Assembly: GCA_003427395.1 (NCBI GenBank)
Contig: BFEA01000065.1
Location: 2,572,817 to 2,609,752, forward strand
Direction: 5' to 3'
DNA from: Chara braunii
Taxonomy: Eukaryota > Streptophyta > Charophyceae > Charales > Characeae
DNA: 36,936 nt
Shown here: piece by piece, positions 9,334 through 19,147 of the stretch
How positions within the stretch are numbered: position 1 is the first letter of the stretch
Layout: the number at the start of each line of letters is the position of its first letter
Position numbers and translations under genes: made by a program
The notes under the pieces: model-generated
What the model saw: the letters and a program-made list of their open reading frames with translations, nothing else
Told to the model about the DNA's origin: nothing
Databases searched by the model: none

Positions 9334-9479
9334 CTTCAACAACCATGTCAAACACTCTTTCTTCGAAGGTGAAGACAACATCAAACTGCCCGTCCTCGGC
9401 GTTGTCTTGCCATCTCTGCGGCGCCCTCTTCACCAACCCATTTCTCTTCAGCATTTGCAGCAGCCCATTCCTCCGATAT
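9334..9479 (-). CDS. SSU72 phosphatase homologue, internal coding exon
   Basis: This 146-base exon encodes YRRNGLLQMLKRNG, then APQRWQDN and FDVVFTFEERVFDMVVE. These blocks match the middle of Ssu72, where a tyrosine/RNG segment precedes the FD(V/L)(V/I)xTxEERV/KV(F/Y)D motif. The acceptor is GGGTAG before ATATCGG; the donor is GAAG then GTGAGTACTT, close to consensus. It ends one base into a codon, which the exon at 3516 completes as Asp, giving the family's VVED-LNxREQ sequence without a gap. The N-terminal exon with the CX5R phosphatase loop should lie further right on the minus strand, but I did not find it. The gene looks intact in the part seen. Confidence 0.88.
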
Positions 9480-9860
9480 CTACCCAGATACAAGGTCAAG
9501 GATTACGCTTGGTAATTTACGATGCACTGCCATGCCTCTACACTCTACATTACGCAGCACGATACATGATGCAACACCAGAGGGAACGGCACATGAAAAC
9601 TGCAAGCAGCGACATGAAGAGACTTAGGAGGTGCATATAGGGGGAGGGAGATAGACGAAGGCAGGTAGGTGTGCAGGAGGTTGGGAGAGTGGTAAGTTAC
9701 GAATTCCAAAAAAAAAAAAAAAACAAGTATAACAGTGGCTTTCAGTTTCTGACACCATCTGCATAGGACCAAAGCTGGAAGAGTTCATCCGTCCATTGCC
9801 GGCTCTATAGATGATACCACACACACAAGTCCACTAACAACTCGTTGGAAATTGTCCTGG
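9480..9860. other. No recognised feature
   Basis: Presumed upstream SSU72 intron sequence. It contains an A17 run near 9707-9723 that may end an unrecognised retroposon. No exon was found on either strand. Confidence 0.4.
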
Positions 9861-9924
9861 CCTGTGACAAGCAGAATGAATCTGTGCACTTGGCATCTGA
9901 CCCCTGTGAGAGAATCAACATTCT

Positions 9925-10195
9925 GGGCTACCAGGATTTCACTATCTGACTTTTGTATGAACAAAACAAAGCATGCTGCTCTTCTGCACAGAGTAAAGCA
10001 TATCTGAGCTGTCGCGAGGCTGGCCTGCATCATATGGACAGACCCTTGGAACATCATTCTGTATAAACAGGAAGCATGCACGTTGACCGTTCTAAGGTGA
10101 GTTGTCACGCGGCTGGCCTGCCTCATGGACAGACCCCTGCGCATTGAATATCGGGTCTGTATGAACAGGACGCTTGCGCCTTGATGGTTCTACGG
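9925..10195. repeat. About 93-bp tandem repeat, two to three copies
   Basis: Bases from about 10008 and about 10101 align (CGAGGCTGGCCTGC / CGCGGCTGGCCTGC, GGACAGACCC, then GTATAAACAGGA / GTATGAACAGGA). A partial older copy precedes them near 9955 (GTATGAACAAAACAAAGCAT). No coding role is seen. Confidence 0.6.
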
Positions 10196-10199
10196 CTCC

Positions 10200-11140
10200 C
10201 ACTGTGCCAAATGCTGAGGCCAGCCAAGCTACTGAAGAATAGTACTCCCAAACCCAACCAACTGTTAATACTCTGACAAGAAGAAACGGTGAACAAATTT
10301 TTTTTGACCATCTCAGAAAGTGATCTCAACTGACATCACTGACCACCTGACTGCAAGACTCACTGGATCACACCAGAAGTGGCCCACACACACAGTAACC
10401 CAATCGGCAGCTGAAATCAATGGATTGTACAATCACTGTCTACCTATCAGTGTGCATAGGTGCACAAAGGACATAGCTGCAAAAAAAGTACTTGACAACG
10501 GAAGCAATGAATGAAAAGGAGCTACAGTGCAAACTAAGACACAACAGGCCCAAAAAAAAAAGAAAAAAAAAAAAAAAAAAAAAAGAAGGAGATCTTCCTC
10601 CAGTTGCGGTGCAAGAATGCCACATGCATGGCGCATGACTACACGTGGAGCACCTAACCCTTCTGTCCTCCCCCAGACATAACACGTGGTGTATTCAAGT
10701 TTCCCCAAGAAACCAAAGAGGGCCTTTATGACGATGCGGAGTATTACACTACCACCTATATGACACATGCCTTCCCAATTTCCCAACCAATGAAATGCAT
10801 AGTCCATCCATGTCCTATTTCATTTAAACCGCTATCTGTTATGTTCGCGGGAAGATACTAGTTTTGGAGCTCTGGCTTAGCCTTACTGGATTTAGTGCTG
10901 CTACAAGTAGGCAGCTGCCGAACGAACTCCGTAGTAGACATAATGGAAAGGAGTGAGAGGAGAAATGACAAGCAGATGGAAAGTATATTCCTCACAGTTT
11001 TCTCACTAATTGGGAACTTACACAGTGCACATTCCTCCAGTTTTTTACTCATTAGAAGCAGAGATGGAATGTATAGTCCAACTTCTTCACTGAAAGCTAT
11101 AGCACCATGCCCTTTGTCTGTGAATGAAAATTGGAAGCTC
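10200..11140. other. No recognised gene
   Basis: It contains an A-rich tract at about 10551-10584, which produces poly-Phe frames, and one copy of a 24-base motif at 10866-10889 that recurs just after the U6 A-tail at 11269. Nothing else is recognised. Confidence 0.4.
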
Positions 11141-11141
11141 C

Positions 11142-11159
11142 GTCCTTCGGGACATCCGT

Positions 11160-11191
<32 letters not shown>

Positions 11192-11234
11192 GGCCCCTGC
11201 GCAAGGATGACACGCATAAATCGAGAAATGGTCG

Positions 11235-11268
<34 letters not shown>
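11142..11268 (+). pseudogene. U6 snRNA retrocopy with 34-nt A-tail
   Basis: U6 is the catalytic-core snRNA of the spliceosome. Bases 11142-11233 are a nearly full-length plant-type U6: 5' stem-loop GTCCTTCGGGAC, the ACAGAGA box (GATACAGAGAAGATTAGCAT) and the 3' end CGAGAAATGGTC. It is followed directly by 34 A (11235-11268) instead of the T-run terminator. No plant U6 promoter elements are evident upstream. GGAAGCTC before it and GGGAGCTC after the tail may be a diverged target duplication. Confidence 0.85.
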
Positions 11269-11271
<3 letters not shown>

Positions 11272-11914
11272 AGCTCTGGCTTGGCCTCACTGGCACAATT
11301 TAGGTGTGATACGGATGTGTGACGTGTGTCCAACGAAAATTGGGAGCTGGGGATCTGGTGCCCCAGTTCAGAGTCTTCAGACTAAACAACATTGTTGTGA
11401 AGTTCTATCAAGGATGCTTGTTGAACCCAATTAAAGAAAGAATCTGGCAGCAAGGACACCCAAGACATCCACAGAAGAAATCAAGTCAATCAATGCAGCT
11501 TTGCACATGACTCAGTCAGCGTCAATGGGAACATATGTCTTCGCAGCGCAGGTCGATGCACATCCGGAGTGTAGGTCAATGCGCATCCGGAGCTAGCTTG
11601 ATTTATTGGGGAAAAAAGAAAATGCATGCCTAATAATACTCTGCAGTGAAGGGCATATGCAACACTTTGATAATAATCGCCGGAGCTTCTTTCACAGCTC
11701 AAAACTCAGCACAAGGCACCCTATAGATACCTCCCCTAAGTTACTTGATACTGGAAGTGGTCTCCACGGGTTCTTGTATTAGACCACTACGCACAACTCC
11801 TTTGGACCCTTGTGCTTCTCGAGGAGTGGCTGGACGGAAGGATGCGTGTCAAACCAAGACAGCAAATGGTTAAGACAGTAAATGGTGTACCACAGTGAGA
11901 CATATGTAGCCGGA

Positions 11915-12090
11915 TGGTTAAGACAGCAGTTAGCTCTCCCTTTTTTTCAGGGGAGGGGTGTGGGGGAACCATTTCTCAATTTATGAATGTCATCTTTGCA
12001 CAGGGGCCATGCTAAACCTTCTCTGTATCGTTCCAATTTTACGGATGTCGCAAGGACAGCGGTTGGTGCTCACCCTGGTTAAGACAGCAG
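11915..12090 (-). pseudogene. Diverged U6 snRNA copy, flanked by 15-bp repeats
   Basis: On the minus strand bases 12057-11966 read as U6 with changes: GTCC, CATCCGTAAAATTGGAACGA, TACAGAGAAGGTTTAGCATGG, and the 3' AAATTGAGAAATGG. Extra sequence is present on both ends. TGGTTAAGACAGCAG occurs at 11915-11929 and 12076-12090. A further copy of the core motif at about 11868 means the flanks may be a local repeat rather than a true target duplication. Confidence 0.7.
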
Positions 12091-12740
12091 ATGGTTAACT
12101 GGAGTGTGAGGTACAAATTACCATCGGTTATTGGGCTCATGTCCAGAGAAGCATGCCCACAACTGATATCTTGAAAAAGAAGTAGAGTGTTGTTACGGAG
12201 ATTTTGAGAAGACTCGGCCAAATATATGGGTGGATCAGTAGCCTCCAACAAATCCATTGGCAGGACTATACCAAAATGAACCACAGGCAGGAGACAGAGA
12301 CCAAGCAATTACCAAATCTGCCCATTCATGACAAACACCTTTGATAACCCATGACACCCCCGAATGTCTCCCGTGACCGAGATGGCTACCACATCCAAGG
12401 AAGGCCACAGGCGCGTAAATTACCCAATTCTGACATAGGGAGGTTGTGACAATATATAAGAATACTGGGCTTTTCCGAGTCCGGTAATTGGAAAAAGTAT
12501 TGACATAGGATACTGCACGTGTTCAAACCATCACCCCCTGACGAAGGTGTCAGTATCCGAACAGTCAGCAAGAGCATTCCCAAATACCAAACTTACTGAC
12601 ACCAAAAAAAAAACAAGTGAACGCGACTTGGACTCCTCTTCGAAGAGGTAGACTTAAAAAAAAACAAACCACTCTTGGTGCTTCTCATAAGCAAAATCCT
12701 CATCCTTGTCCATGCATTCAATTTGGACTAGACGGTGCAA
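12091..12740. other. No recognised feature
   Basis: Non-repetitive sequence with two short A-runs near 12604 and 12657. I see no gene or mobile-element signature. Confidence 0.4.
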
Positions 12741-12744
12741 CTTC

Positions 12745-13500
12745 TGGCTCTCCAGCAGCAGATCCCAGCGCGATTGGCTGATCTACACGATCACATTCTG
12801 TGCAAATCCCTCAGTCTACTTTCCTCCTGCAGTGGTCTATTGCTCCACTCCCAGCTGGTAGCATGTCCTGCTATGGTCCAAAGGTTCTACGTGTGGACCT
12901 GCACGATGGTGTTCTCACTTGAATTGCTTGCTTTAGCTTCATCCTGTCATCCTGTACTGGTCCACTGGTCCATTACTAGGTGCTAGCTTGCACCTCTACG
13001 GTCCAACAACGGTTGCACCTCAGGACCTGCCTGATGTCCACGGTGACATTCTGTCCGAATCCCTCGGTCTAGTTTCTCCTGTAGCAGTCAATTGGTACTC
13101 TCCTGAATGATAACATATCCCACTATGGTCCAAAGGTTGTACCTCTGGACCTCACATAAAGTCTAGGGTTCCGAGAGTCACATCTTGGGCAGGCAAACCA
13201 TGCACTTCCCCAATTGCCATACCCTGGCCTAGCAAAACCCTACCACAGTCCAGAGGCAACAGTTGTACCTTTGGACCTGCCTGATCTGCACAATGGCATC
13301 CTGTTCAGACCCTTGTTCTATCTTTTCCTGTAGTGGTTCATTGGTCCTCTCCTAGCTGCTCACATACCACGCTATGGTCCAAAGGTTGCACCTCTGGACC
13401 TCACATGAAGTCTATGGTTCTGACGGCTTGCTTGGCCTAGCACACCATGCACATCTCCCTCTAACCCCCAATGGCCACACCCCGGCCTAGCAATACCCTT
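12745..13500. repeat. About 250-bp tandem array, three copies
   Basis: The repeated landmarks are 250 bp apart. A GATCTACACGATC...CATTCTG block is at about 12777, 13027 and 13277, and GCTATGGTCCAAAGGTT-type blocks are at about 12872, 13121 and 13372. Each unit has two related halves of about 125 bp, with the motif GGTCCAA...TTGCACCTCTGGACCT recurring in both, so it looks like a small higher-order repeat. Confidence 0.7.
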
Positions 13501-13856
13501 CGATTTCCTCCCCCTCCTCCAATCCCCAACCCCCATGGCACCCAAAACGCTACTTGCACTGCTGTGACATGGCCTCGTTGGGTTCCAAGCGCCCAACTAT
13601 GACATACCCTCTTGGTGGTTAAACAGACCAACAGAAAACCATATCACTCCTGAAAAGGCGGTACTCAACATTCAGGAGGAGTGAAAAGGGAGGGAAAGCT
13701 TTAGGAGCTACCCCATCACTCCTAGTCTGAAAAGGGCAATCACTTGGCCAATGTCTACCGAAAGCCGCTCAGTGTATTTCTCTGACCGTCCTTCGCTCTT
13801 GATACAGATGAGCTGACAAAGAGGATAAAACCAAAACTGTAAGAAATGTGGGTCAA

Positions 13857-14984
13857 GTCCTTCGGGACATCCGTTAAATTTGGAACGATATAGAGAAGAT
13901 TAGCATGGCCCCTGCGCAAGGATGACATGCATAAATCGAGAAATGGTCCAAACGCGAAGGTTTACCCCTCCGCACAAGGCCCTGCAGCAGGCACGTGCCC
14001 GCCCCAAGTGAAGGTGGGCCCCTTGAATCTCAATGTGCCCTGAACTCATCAATTTTTGCAAATCTTTGTGGCCCCCAGACAGTTGCCACGTGCCAGTTGG
14101 TTACATCCGCTTTGCTCGTGAGAATCGGAAATATTCATGAGCCTTCCAGGCTCTTCCAGTACCGTGAACAAAGCAGGGAACACCGCACGTTTGTCCCTGG
14201 GTGGTTGGGCATGCCTAACCAATTCCGCCCCAGGCCACTGTCTGAACGGGCTGGGCGCAGACACTTTGCCCAAGACTGACTCGGTATCACGGGGAAGCAA
14301 GTGGGAATGCGCCCACCACTTTCCATGTAGGAAAGGGCTGGGCACCGGGCGACGTAGTCGGGCACTACGCAGTGCATGCGGCAGCGTTGCTTGAGCGTGC
14401 GCTCGCGGGTTGTGCGCTGTGCGCTAGCACTATGTGCAAGGCAGGCGCACGCGGGCGTCAAAGAGAGGCAGGGCGCTGCTGAGGGCAGAGCCACAGCCAG
14501 ACCTACCATAGCCAGGCTCGGCTTGGACAGTCAGCGGGAGGTGGCGGTAGTCTTCGTGTATGGGGAGGAAGACGTGGGTAGAGAAGACGAGGGAGAGAGA
14601 GAGAGATGAGGATGAGGATGTGAGGGCACGTACCTGGTCTTGGTGATGGTCTACAGGGTCGACATCTTCATGTACTTCGGTTGTTGCTGCTGACGTCAAC
14701 AGGATGCATTGTCAATTCGTAGGCCACTAGTAGCTGTGTGATCGTAGGTTGGGCGCTGAGCGCCAAGTAGGAGGAACGACTCTGGATACATATGTTGGTG
14801 GTGGCGAGAGTATGCTCTCATTGACATTCAGATTTGGTGCTTTGGTTCTCCGTTGGTGGAATATCACTACATTTCTGCTTTCTGGACAGCGTTGGATTAT
14901 CTGCCTTTCAATGTGATTTTGCATTCTGGATTTCTGTCGTTTCGCTGTCGCTCATTTTCTTTGCACAAAAAAAAAAAAAAAAAA
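13857..14984 (+). ncRNA. U6 snRNA copy, A-tail split by a solo LTR
   Basis: Bases 13857-13949 are a near-full-length U6 with few changes (5' GTCCTTCGGGAC, ACATCCGTTAAATTTGGAAC, the box GATATAGAGAAGATTAGCAT, 3' CGAGAAATGGTCC). Directly after GGTC comes CAAA, then the LTR at 13953-14965, then CAAA and a run of A to 14984. Before the LTR arrived, U6 was therefore followed by about 18 A. GTGGGTCAA upstream and GTGGGCAAG after the tail resemble a target duplication. No T-terminator or clear promoter is seen. Most likely a retrocopy, not a working gene. Confidence 0.75.
13953..14965 (+). mobile_element. Solo LTR (1013 bp) inside a U6 tail
   Basis: It starts CGCGAAGGTTT (a changed TG) and ends TTCTTTGCA, like the related LTRs ending CCTTGCA, ATTTGCA and CTGGCA. 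CAAA is present on both sides (13949-13952 and 14966-14969). No internal region remains. Orientation is plus, opposite to the copies at 3977 and 8103. Confidence 0.78.
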
Positions 14985-15182
14985 GTGGGCAAGGGAGTGT
15001 GGTCCTGTAAACATTTCATACAAGCTGATGGGAAAAGGCGTAAGACAGTCCTGACAGCTGAGCCTGCTACAATCCCAAGAAAAGATGCATAATCCGTGGC
15101 GGGGAAAGGGCTCAGTGGCAGCCAGCCAGCTTTGCTTATGCCTCTTGATAATGGGGGTGGGATGAAATTGCATGAAGAGCTC

Positions 15183-16171
15183 TGCAATCAGACTCACTTT
15201 CTTTTCCACTCCGCATACATGCAAACAGGTGGCGATTCACACTGGCGCACAGCGCCCCCTCAAAGCTCAGAGATATGGCAATCGAGAACACAGTTTAGAT
15301 GCAATCTCGCTTCAACAAGCTATGGCGCATCAGCGCCCACACAACGCCACTCTCGTCACTGCGTTCAACACCACTGTTCGCACATACTCAACTCTGGATC
15401 ACCCTGAATACCACCACACGCACACACAAATCCTATCTTCTTCCTATCGCGGCTATGGCCGCTCTACCACTACCGGCTATGGCTACGATCTCACTCTTCA
15501 GCCCACTTTGTCTTCGGGCAACCTGCAGACCACCTTCGCACAAGACGCTGTAGCAGCGCTTCCGCATGGCTTACGCAGTGAATGAATGAATTGCTGGGCG
15601 CTGCTCTTGATTTATACTTCTGTTGCCACTGGTCTGCCCCTTTCCACCAGGCACTCGGTGTGCACAGTCCCATTCGGTACTTGCTTGACTGGACTGCGAC
15701 TGACTGGGACCGGTACCGCTGACTGCACGGGGTTGCACTGCCGACTCGATGCAGTCGCACTGCCGACTCAACGCAGTTGGGCTTACCACTTGCCCACTTG
15801 CCTCTGGCTAAACATGAGACACTTTCGAAAGGCCACTTCCGGACCTTCCGGAAGTCTGTGGACTTGGCCTTTCGAACACTGTAGCAGCTACGACCTTGAC
15901 CTTTCAGGACTGTAGCAGCTACGACCTTGACCTCTCAGAACACCTACAGCTACGACCTCTATAAAGCTGTGTTCCCTACTCGACAGACCTACAGATCAAA
16001 CCCCTACATCTACACAGACCTACGACAGACAACAACCAACTACCAAAACACAGGTCGCGGGTTCAAACACTCAGGGGTTGACTCGATACTGTACACCGGT
16101 AAGGTAAGGTCTGGGGATCGAACTCTAGGGCCCGCATCTGTGACTGCAAAAAGGTGAACGCCTAAATTTGA
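15183..16171 (-). mobile_element. 3' LTR of the minus-strand Ty3 element
   Basis: 989 bp, same family as the solo LTR at 889-3037. It lies just downstream (minus sense) of a pol frame ending at 16189. The intervening 17 bases read AGTATTCTCGGAGGACC and act as a weak polypurine tract. The expected TG start has become TC. The plus-strand end is TGCAATCAGAC at 15183. Confidence 0.75.
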
Positions 16172-16188
16172 GGTCCTCCGAGAATACT

Positions 16189-17218
16189 TCAGTCTAAGGC
16201 AGGACCTTTGCCTTTCTTGTCTCTTTCGTAAGCCCTGACTATGTCGGGAGCTGTCTCTAGAAGTTCTGTTCGCGTGAACCAGTGGTCGTCTTCTGGCTCT
16301 TGAAAGGAAAATCTAACTTTGTACTGTTTCTGTGGACGACCTCTACCTCCTGTCCTGAAGACATCCTCACCTACTATACCATCAATGTCGTATCTTCCGT
16401 CCATATCCGGAGGTATCATGGACCTGCGTGATGGAAACTGTTGACTTGAGACACAAGGCAGCAGCTTTGACGCATGGAACACTGGGTAGGTGTGGAGGTG
16501 TGCTGGAATCTCAATAGTATAGGACAGCCCATCCGCTCTGCCCTTGACTTCTAAAACTGGCCATGCTCCTCTATACGTAGGAAACAACTTCTGTGAGATG
16601 TTCTCCTCAGGAGCAAACTCTTTGGACTTGACCCAGACAAAGTCGCCTACTTGANACTGTGAGGGGCGACGGTGCTTGTTAGCTTGCTTTATCATCCTGT
16701 GCTGGGCTTTCCTGAGGTTATCTACAACGGTAGCTATCTCTTTTTCGTGCTGTAGCGCAAACTCTCGGGTAACGGGCAGTAGCCTCTGAATCTGATCCCG
16801 GTTAAGTCCTTCAAAGGGTCTGCGCGGTGTAAAGGACAAGTGCAATTCATTGGGAGTGCGACATGTGGCTAAGTGCACGCTGTTATTGTATGCACTAGCT
16901 ACCTTTGGAAGCATCTCATCCCAGTTGATCTGATCGAGCCTAATGTACATTCTCAGAACTTGCTGCAGGAGTTTGTTCATCTGTTCAGTCTGACCGTTAG
17001 TCTCAGGATGGCGGCCAGATGACATCAGTAACTTTGAACCATAGACTCTCATTAGTTCCTGCCAGTTCTGATTGGTGAACCTGGTATCTCTGTCACTAAC
17101 TATCACAGCGGTATACCATGCTCACTGACCCAATGGTCAAAGAACTTTTGAACTACTAAATCTGTGCGTGCCTCGGCAGGCAAAAGGAACAAAAACTGCG
17201 TACTTACTAAACCTATCA
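16189..17218 (-). pseudogene. Ty3 integrase, C-terminal part and chromodomain-like tail
   Basis: The frame holds the second catalytic Asp (VSDRDTRF) and the Glu (HPETNGQTEQ) of the DDE triad with 35 residues between, the GDFVWVK segment, the YPVFHASKLLP segment and a chromodomain-like tail (GRPQKQYKVRF, then WFTRTELLETA). The part up to 17106 is open. The strand continues to 17218, where an inserted DNA element breaks the core (VIVDRFSKYA lies at 17219 and below). One ambiguous base sits near 16655. Confidence 0.85.
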
Positions 17219-17227
17219 ACTATGACC

Positions 17228-17959
17228 TGCGTAGCACAGCGAACGTGTTCGCGCGTTCGTGCGAACAGCTCGCGAACATTTCCGGGCGAACATTTTTTTT
17301 TTCCGTAAAAAAAAAAAAAAAAAAAGATCGGTTTTTGATTTTCAACTCATAATTGGCTACGATTTTTTTTATTTTTTATTTTTTTTTAACTATACTCTTC
17401 TCTCAATTTTTCCTCACCCTACCTACCTACCACTACTCCTACCTATAGGCATACGGGGAAACCCGTAGCATACCAGAGCCATGTTTTTACGGCCCCTCGA
17501 GCCTGCAGGATACCGGCCAGGGGACGGCCGGTAGCACCAGGGATAAAGCGGACCAATCCCCCGTGCCTCCCCTCAGGCCCCTCCCCTACAAACATAGCAG
17601 ACTCTGCTTGATGCCGATCGGGGGATCCAGTGGTCTATCTCTTGGGTAGCGGGTGCCAAGTAAGCCCAGGAAGGCATGAGGCCAATGGGGATTGAACCCA
17701 TGACCTCCTGAATGCCACTTGCGAGCCTTACCAACTGAGCTAGGCCGCTGGATGGCTACGAATTTGAACTTGACTCCAAGGCAAAAGTTGCTTGTATTGT
17801 TATTTTACATAACATATATTTTTTTTCAGATTTTTCTGAGAAGACTTTTTTTTTTTTTTTTTTTTTTTAATGTTCGCGTTCGGAGGGTTTTTGGCACTTG
17901 TTCGCGTTCGGGCGAACATGTTCGCGTTCGCCTCCGAACGCGAACGCGGTGCTACGTAG
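17228..17959. mobile_element. Non-autonomous inverted-repeat DNA element in the integrase
   Basis: The integrase frame is cut here and resumes on the other side. ACTATGACC (9 bp) flanks the insert at 17219-17227 and 17960-17968. The ends read TGCGTAGCACAGCG and, on the opposite strand, TACGTAGCACCGCG. Terminal zones of 60-90 bp are packed with GCGAAC/GTTCGC motifs in both orientations. An 8-9-bp duplication fits hAT or Mutator-type transposases. Without the nested SINE the element would be about 333 bp. It encodes nothing. Confidence 0.8.
17363..17752 (-). mobile_element. tRNA-derived SINE inside the DNA element
   Basis: About 390 bp with TGGCTACGA on both sides (17354-17362 and 17753-17761). 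On the minus strand it begins with a tRNA-like head: A box TAGCTCAGTTGG at 17742-17731 and B box GGTTCAATCCC at 17698-17688, with the flanking GGCC/GGCC stem. It ends in an A-rich tail (T runs at 17363-17390 on the plus strand). It differs from the SINE at 7509. The head should not be called a functional tRNA gene. Confidence 0.82.
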
Positions 17960-17968
17960 ACTATGACC

Positions 17969-18460
17969 ATGGCTTGACTTTTGCCATGCCTACTCTTTAC
18001 CCCAACGTCCATAAAGTCGATGGACACAGAATCTCCGGGCCTATCAGGAATAGGCAAGGGTCTGCGAAGACCAAGAGGGGCTCGCGTAGTAGTCTTATTT
18101 CTCTGACAGACTTTACAACTGCGTACATACTCGATGCAGTCGACCTTCATTCAACAGATATACTCGCGCATGAGGTTGGCTAGTGTCTTTTGCCAACCGC
18201 AATGTCCCTCTGTGTCGTGGCATTCCCCTAAGATCAAACTACGGATCTCCTCACTATCAGGAACGCACAGACGGTCAACTACATTAGTCTTCTCAAATAG
18301 TAATCCATTAGTAGTGTGGTAGTCTGTTCGGACTCTGGGGACTCCTTATTCGGGGGTGCCTACCTCCAACTCTCTTGAGGAGGTCACTATAGCTCGGGTT
18401 CTGTGCATACGCTTCTCTAACTTTCTGCTGCAGGTCTCTCCCTATATCCAGATAGTGAAC
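17969..18460 (-). pseudogene. Ty3 integrase, zinc-binding N-terminus and start of the core
   Basis: The minus frame shows the HHCC zinc module (ECHDTEGHCG, then SCKVCQRNK), a proline-rich PLPIPDRPGD linker and the first catalytic Asp in SIDFMDVG. It ends at VIV, where the DNA element begins. A TGA stands where the family usually has Trp before MKVDC. Confidence 0.8.
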
Positions 18461-19070
18461 TATCGCCCCAAAGTAATCAGCTCATCCGCAACTACGTTAT
18501 ACTTCCCCTTGACTGGCTTAAGTTCGAAGTCATACAGGTCTAACTCGGTCGCCCACCTAGTAAGCTTAGGTGTCATCTTGGCCTGTGTCTTCAACCACCT
18601 TAGCGTCTCGTGGTCTGAATAGACTTTGAAGTGCCTCCCAACCATGTAATGATTCCAATGCTCTAGTGCTTGCCTGAGAGCGTAGAGTTCCCTCTCATAG
18701 GTGGATGTCGCTACCTTCTCTGAAGGCATCCTGGCAGACACCTATATCCATTGCCATCGTCTTGCTGTAAAACAACACCTATGCCATACTGACTCGCGTC
18801 AGTAGTAACAACAAAAGGCAGGGACGGATCGGCTACCTTAAGGACTGGATACTCTATCAAAGCCCGCTTCAACTTCCCCAGGGCTGATGTACAGTCCTTG
18901 TCCCACTTCCAGATTGCTTCTTTCTTTATCAACCTGCGAAGGGGTGCAACGATGATGGAAAAGTTCCTGACGAACTTCCTATAACAGTAGTTAGCTAGGC
19001 CTAAGAACGACGTCAACTCTGTCAGCGTGCGGGGCGTTGGCCAATCTCTAATCTCTAATCCCTCTGCTCC
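18460..19070 (-). pseudogene. Ty3 RT C-terminus and RNase H
   Basis: The RT thumb/connection region reads TSFLGLANY and KFVRNFS. RNase H follows with VVTTDASQYGIG (first Asp), YERELYAL (Glu) and YSDHETLRW (Asp), then KGKYNVVADE. A frame change lies near 18735. Upstream RT with the YxDD site is missing; homology ends at about 19060, where an RPS6 retrocopy abuts in the same orientation. Confidence 0.82.
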
Positions 19071-19147
19071 AACTCAAATTTCATAATTAAACGACCTCTC
19101 AACGCCCGATACACAAAACTGTAATCGAAGGGAGGTAGTCAGATCAT

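Noticed and set aside
17680-17752. Functional tRNA gene
   Set aside because: A and B boxes are present but the cloverleaf is imperfect, and it heads a 390-bp element with A-tail and target duplication, so it is a SINE head.
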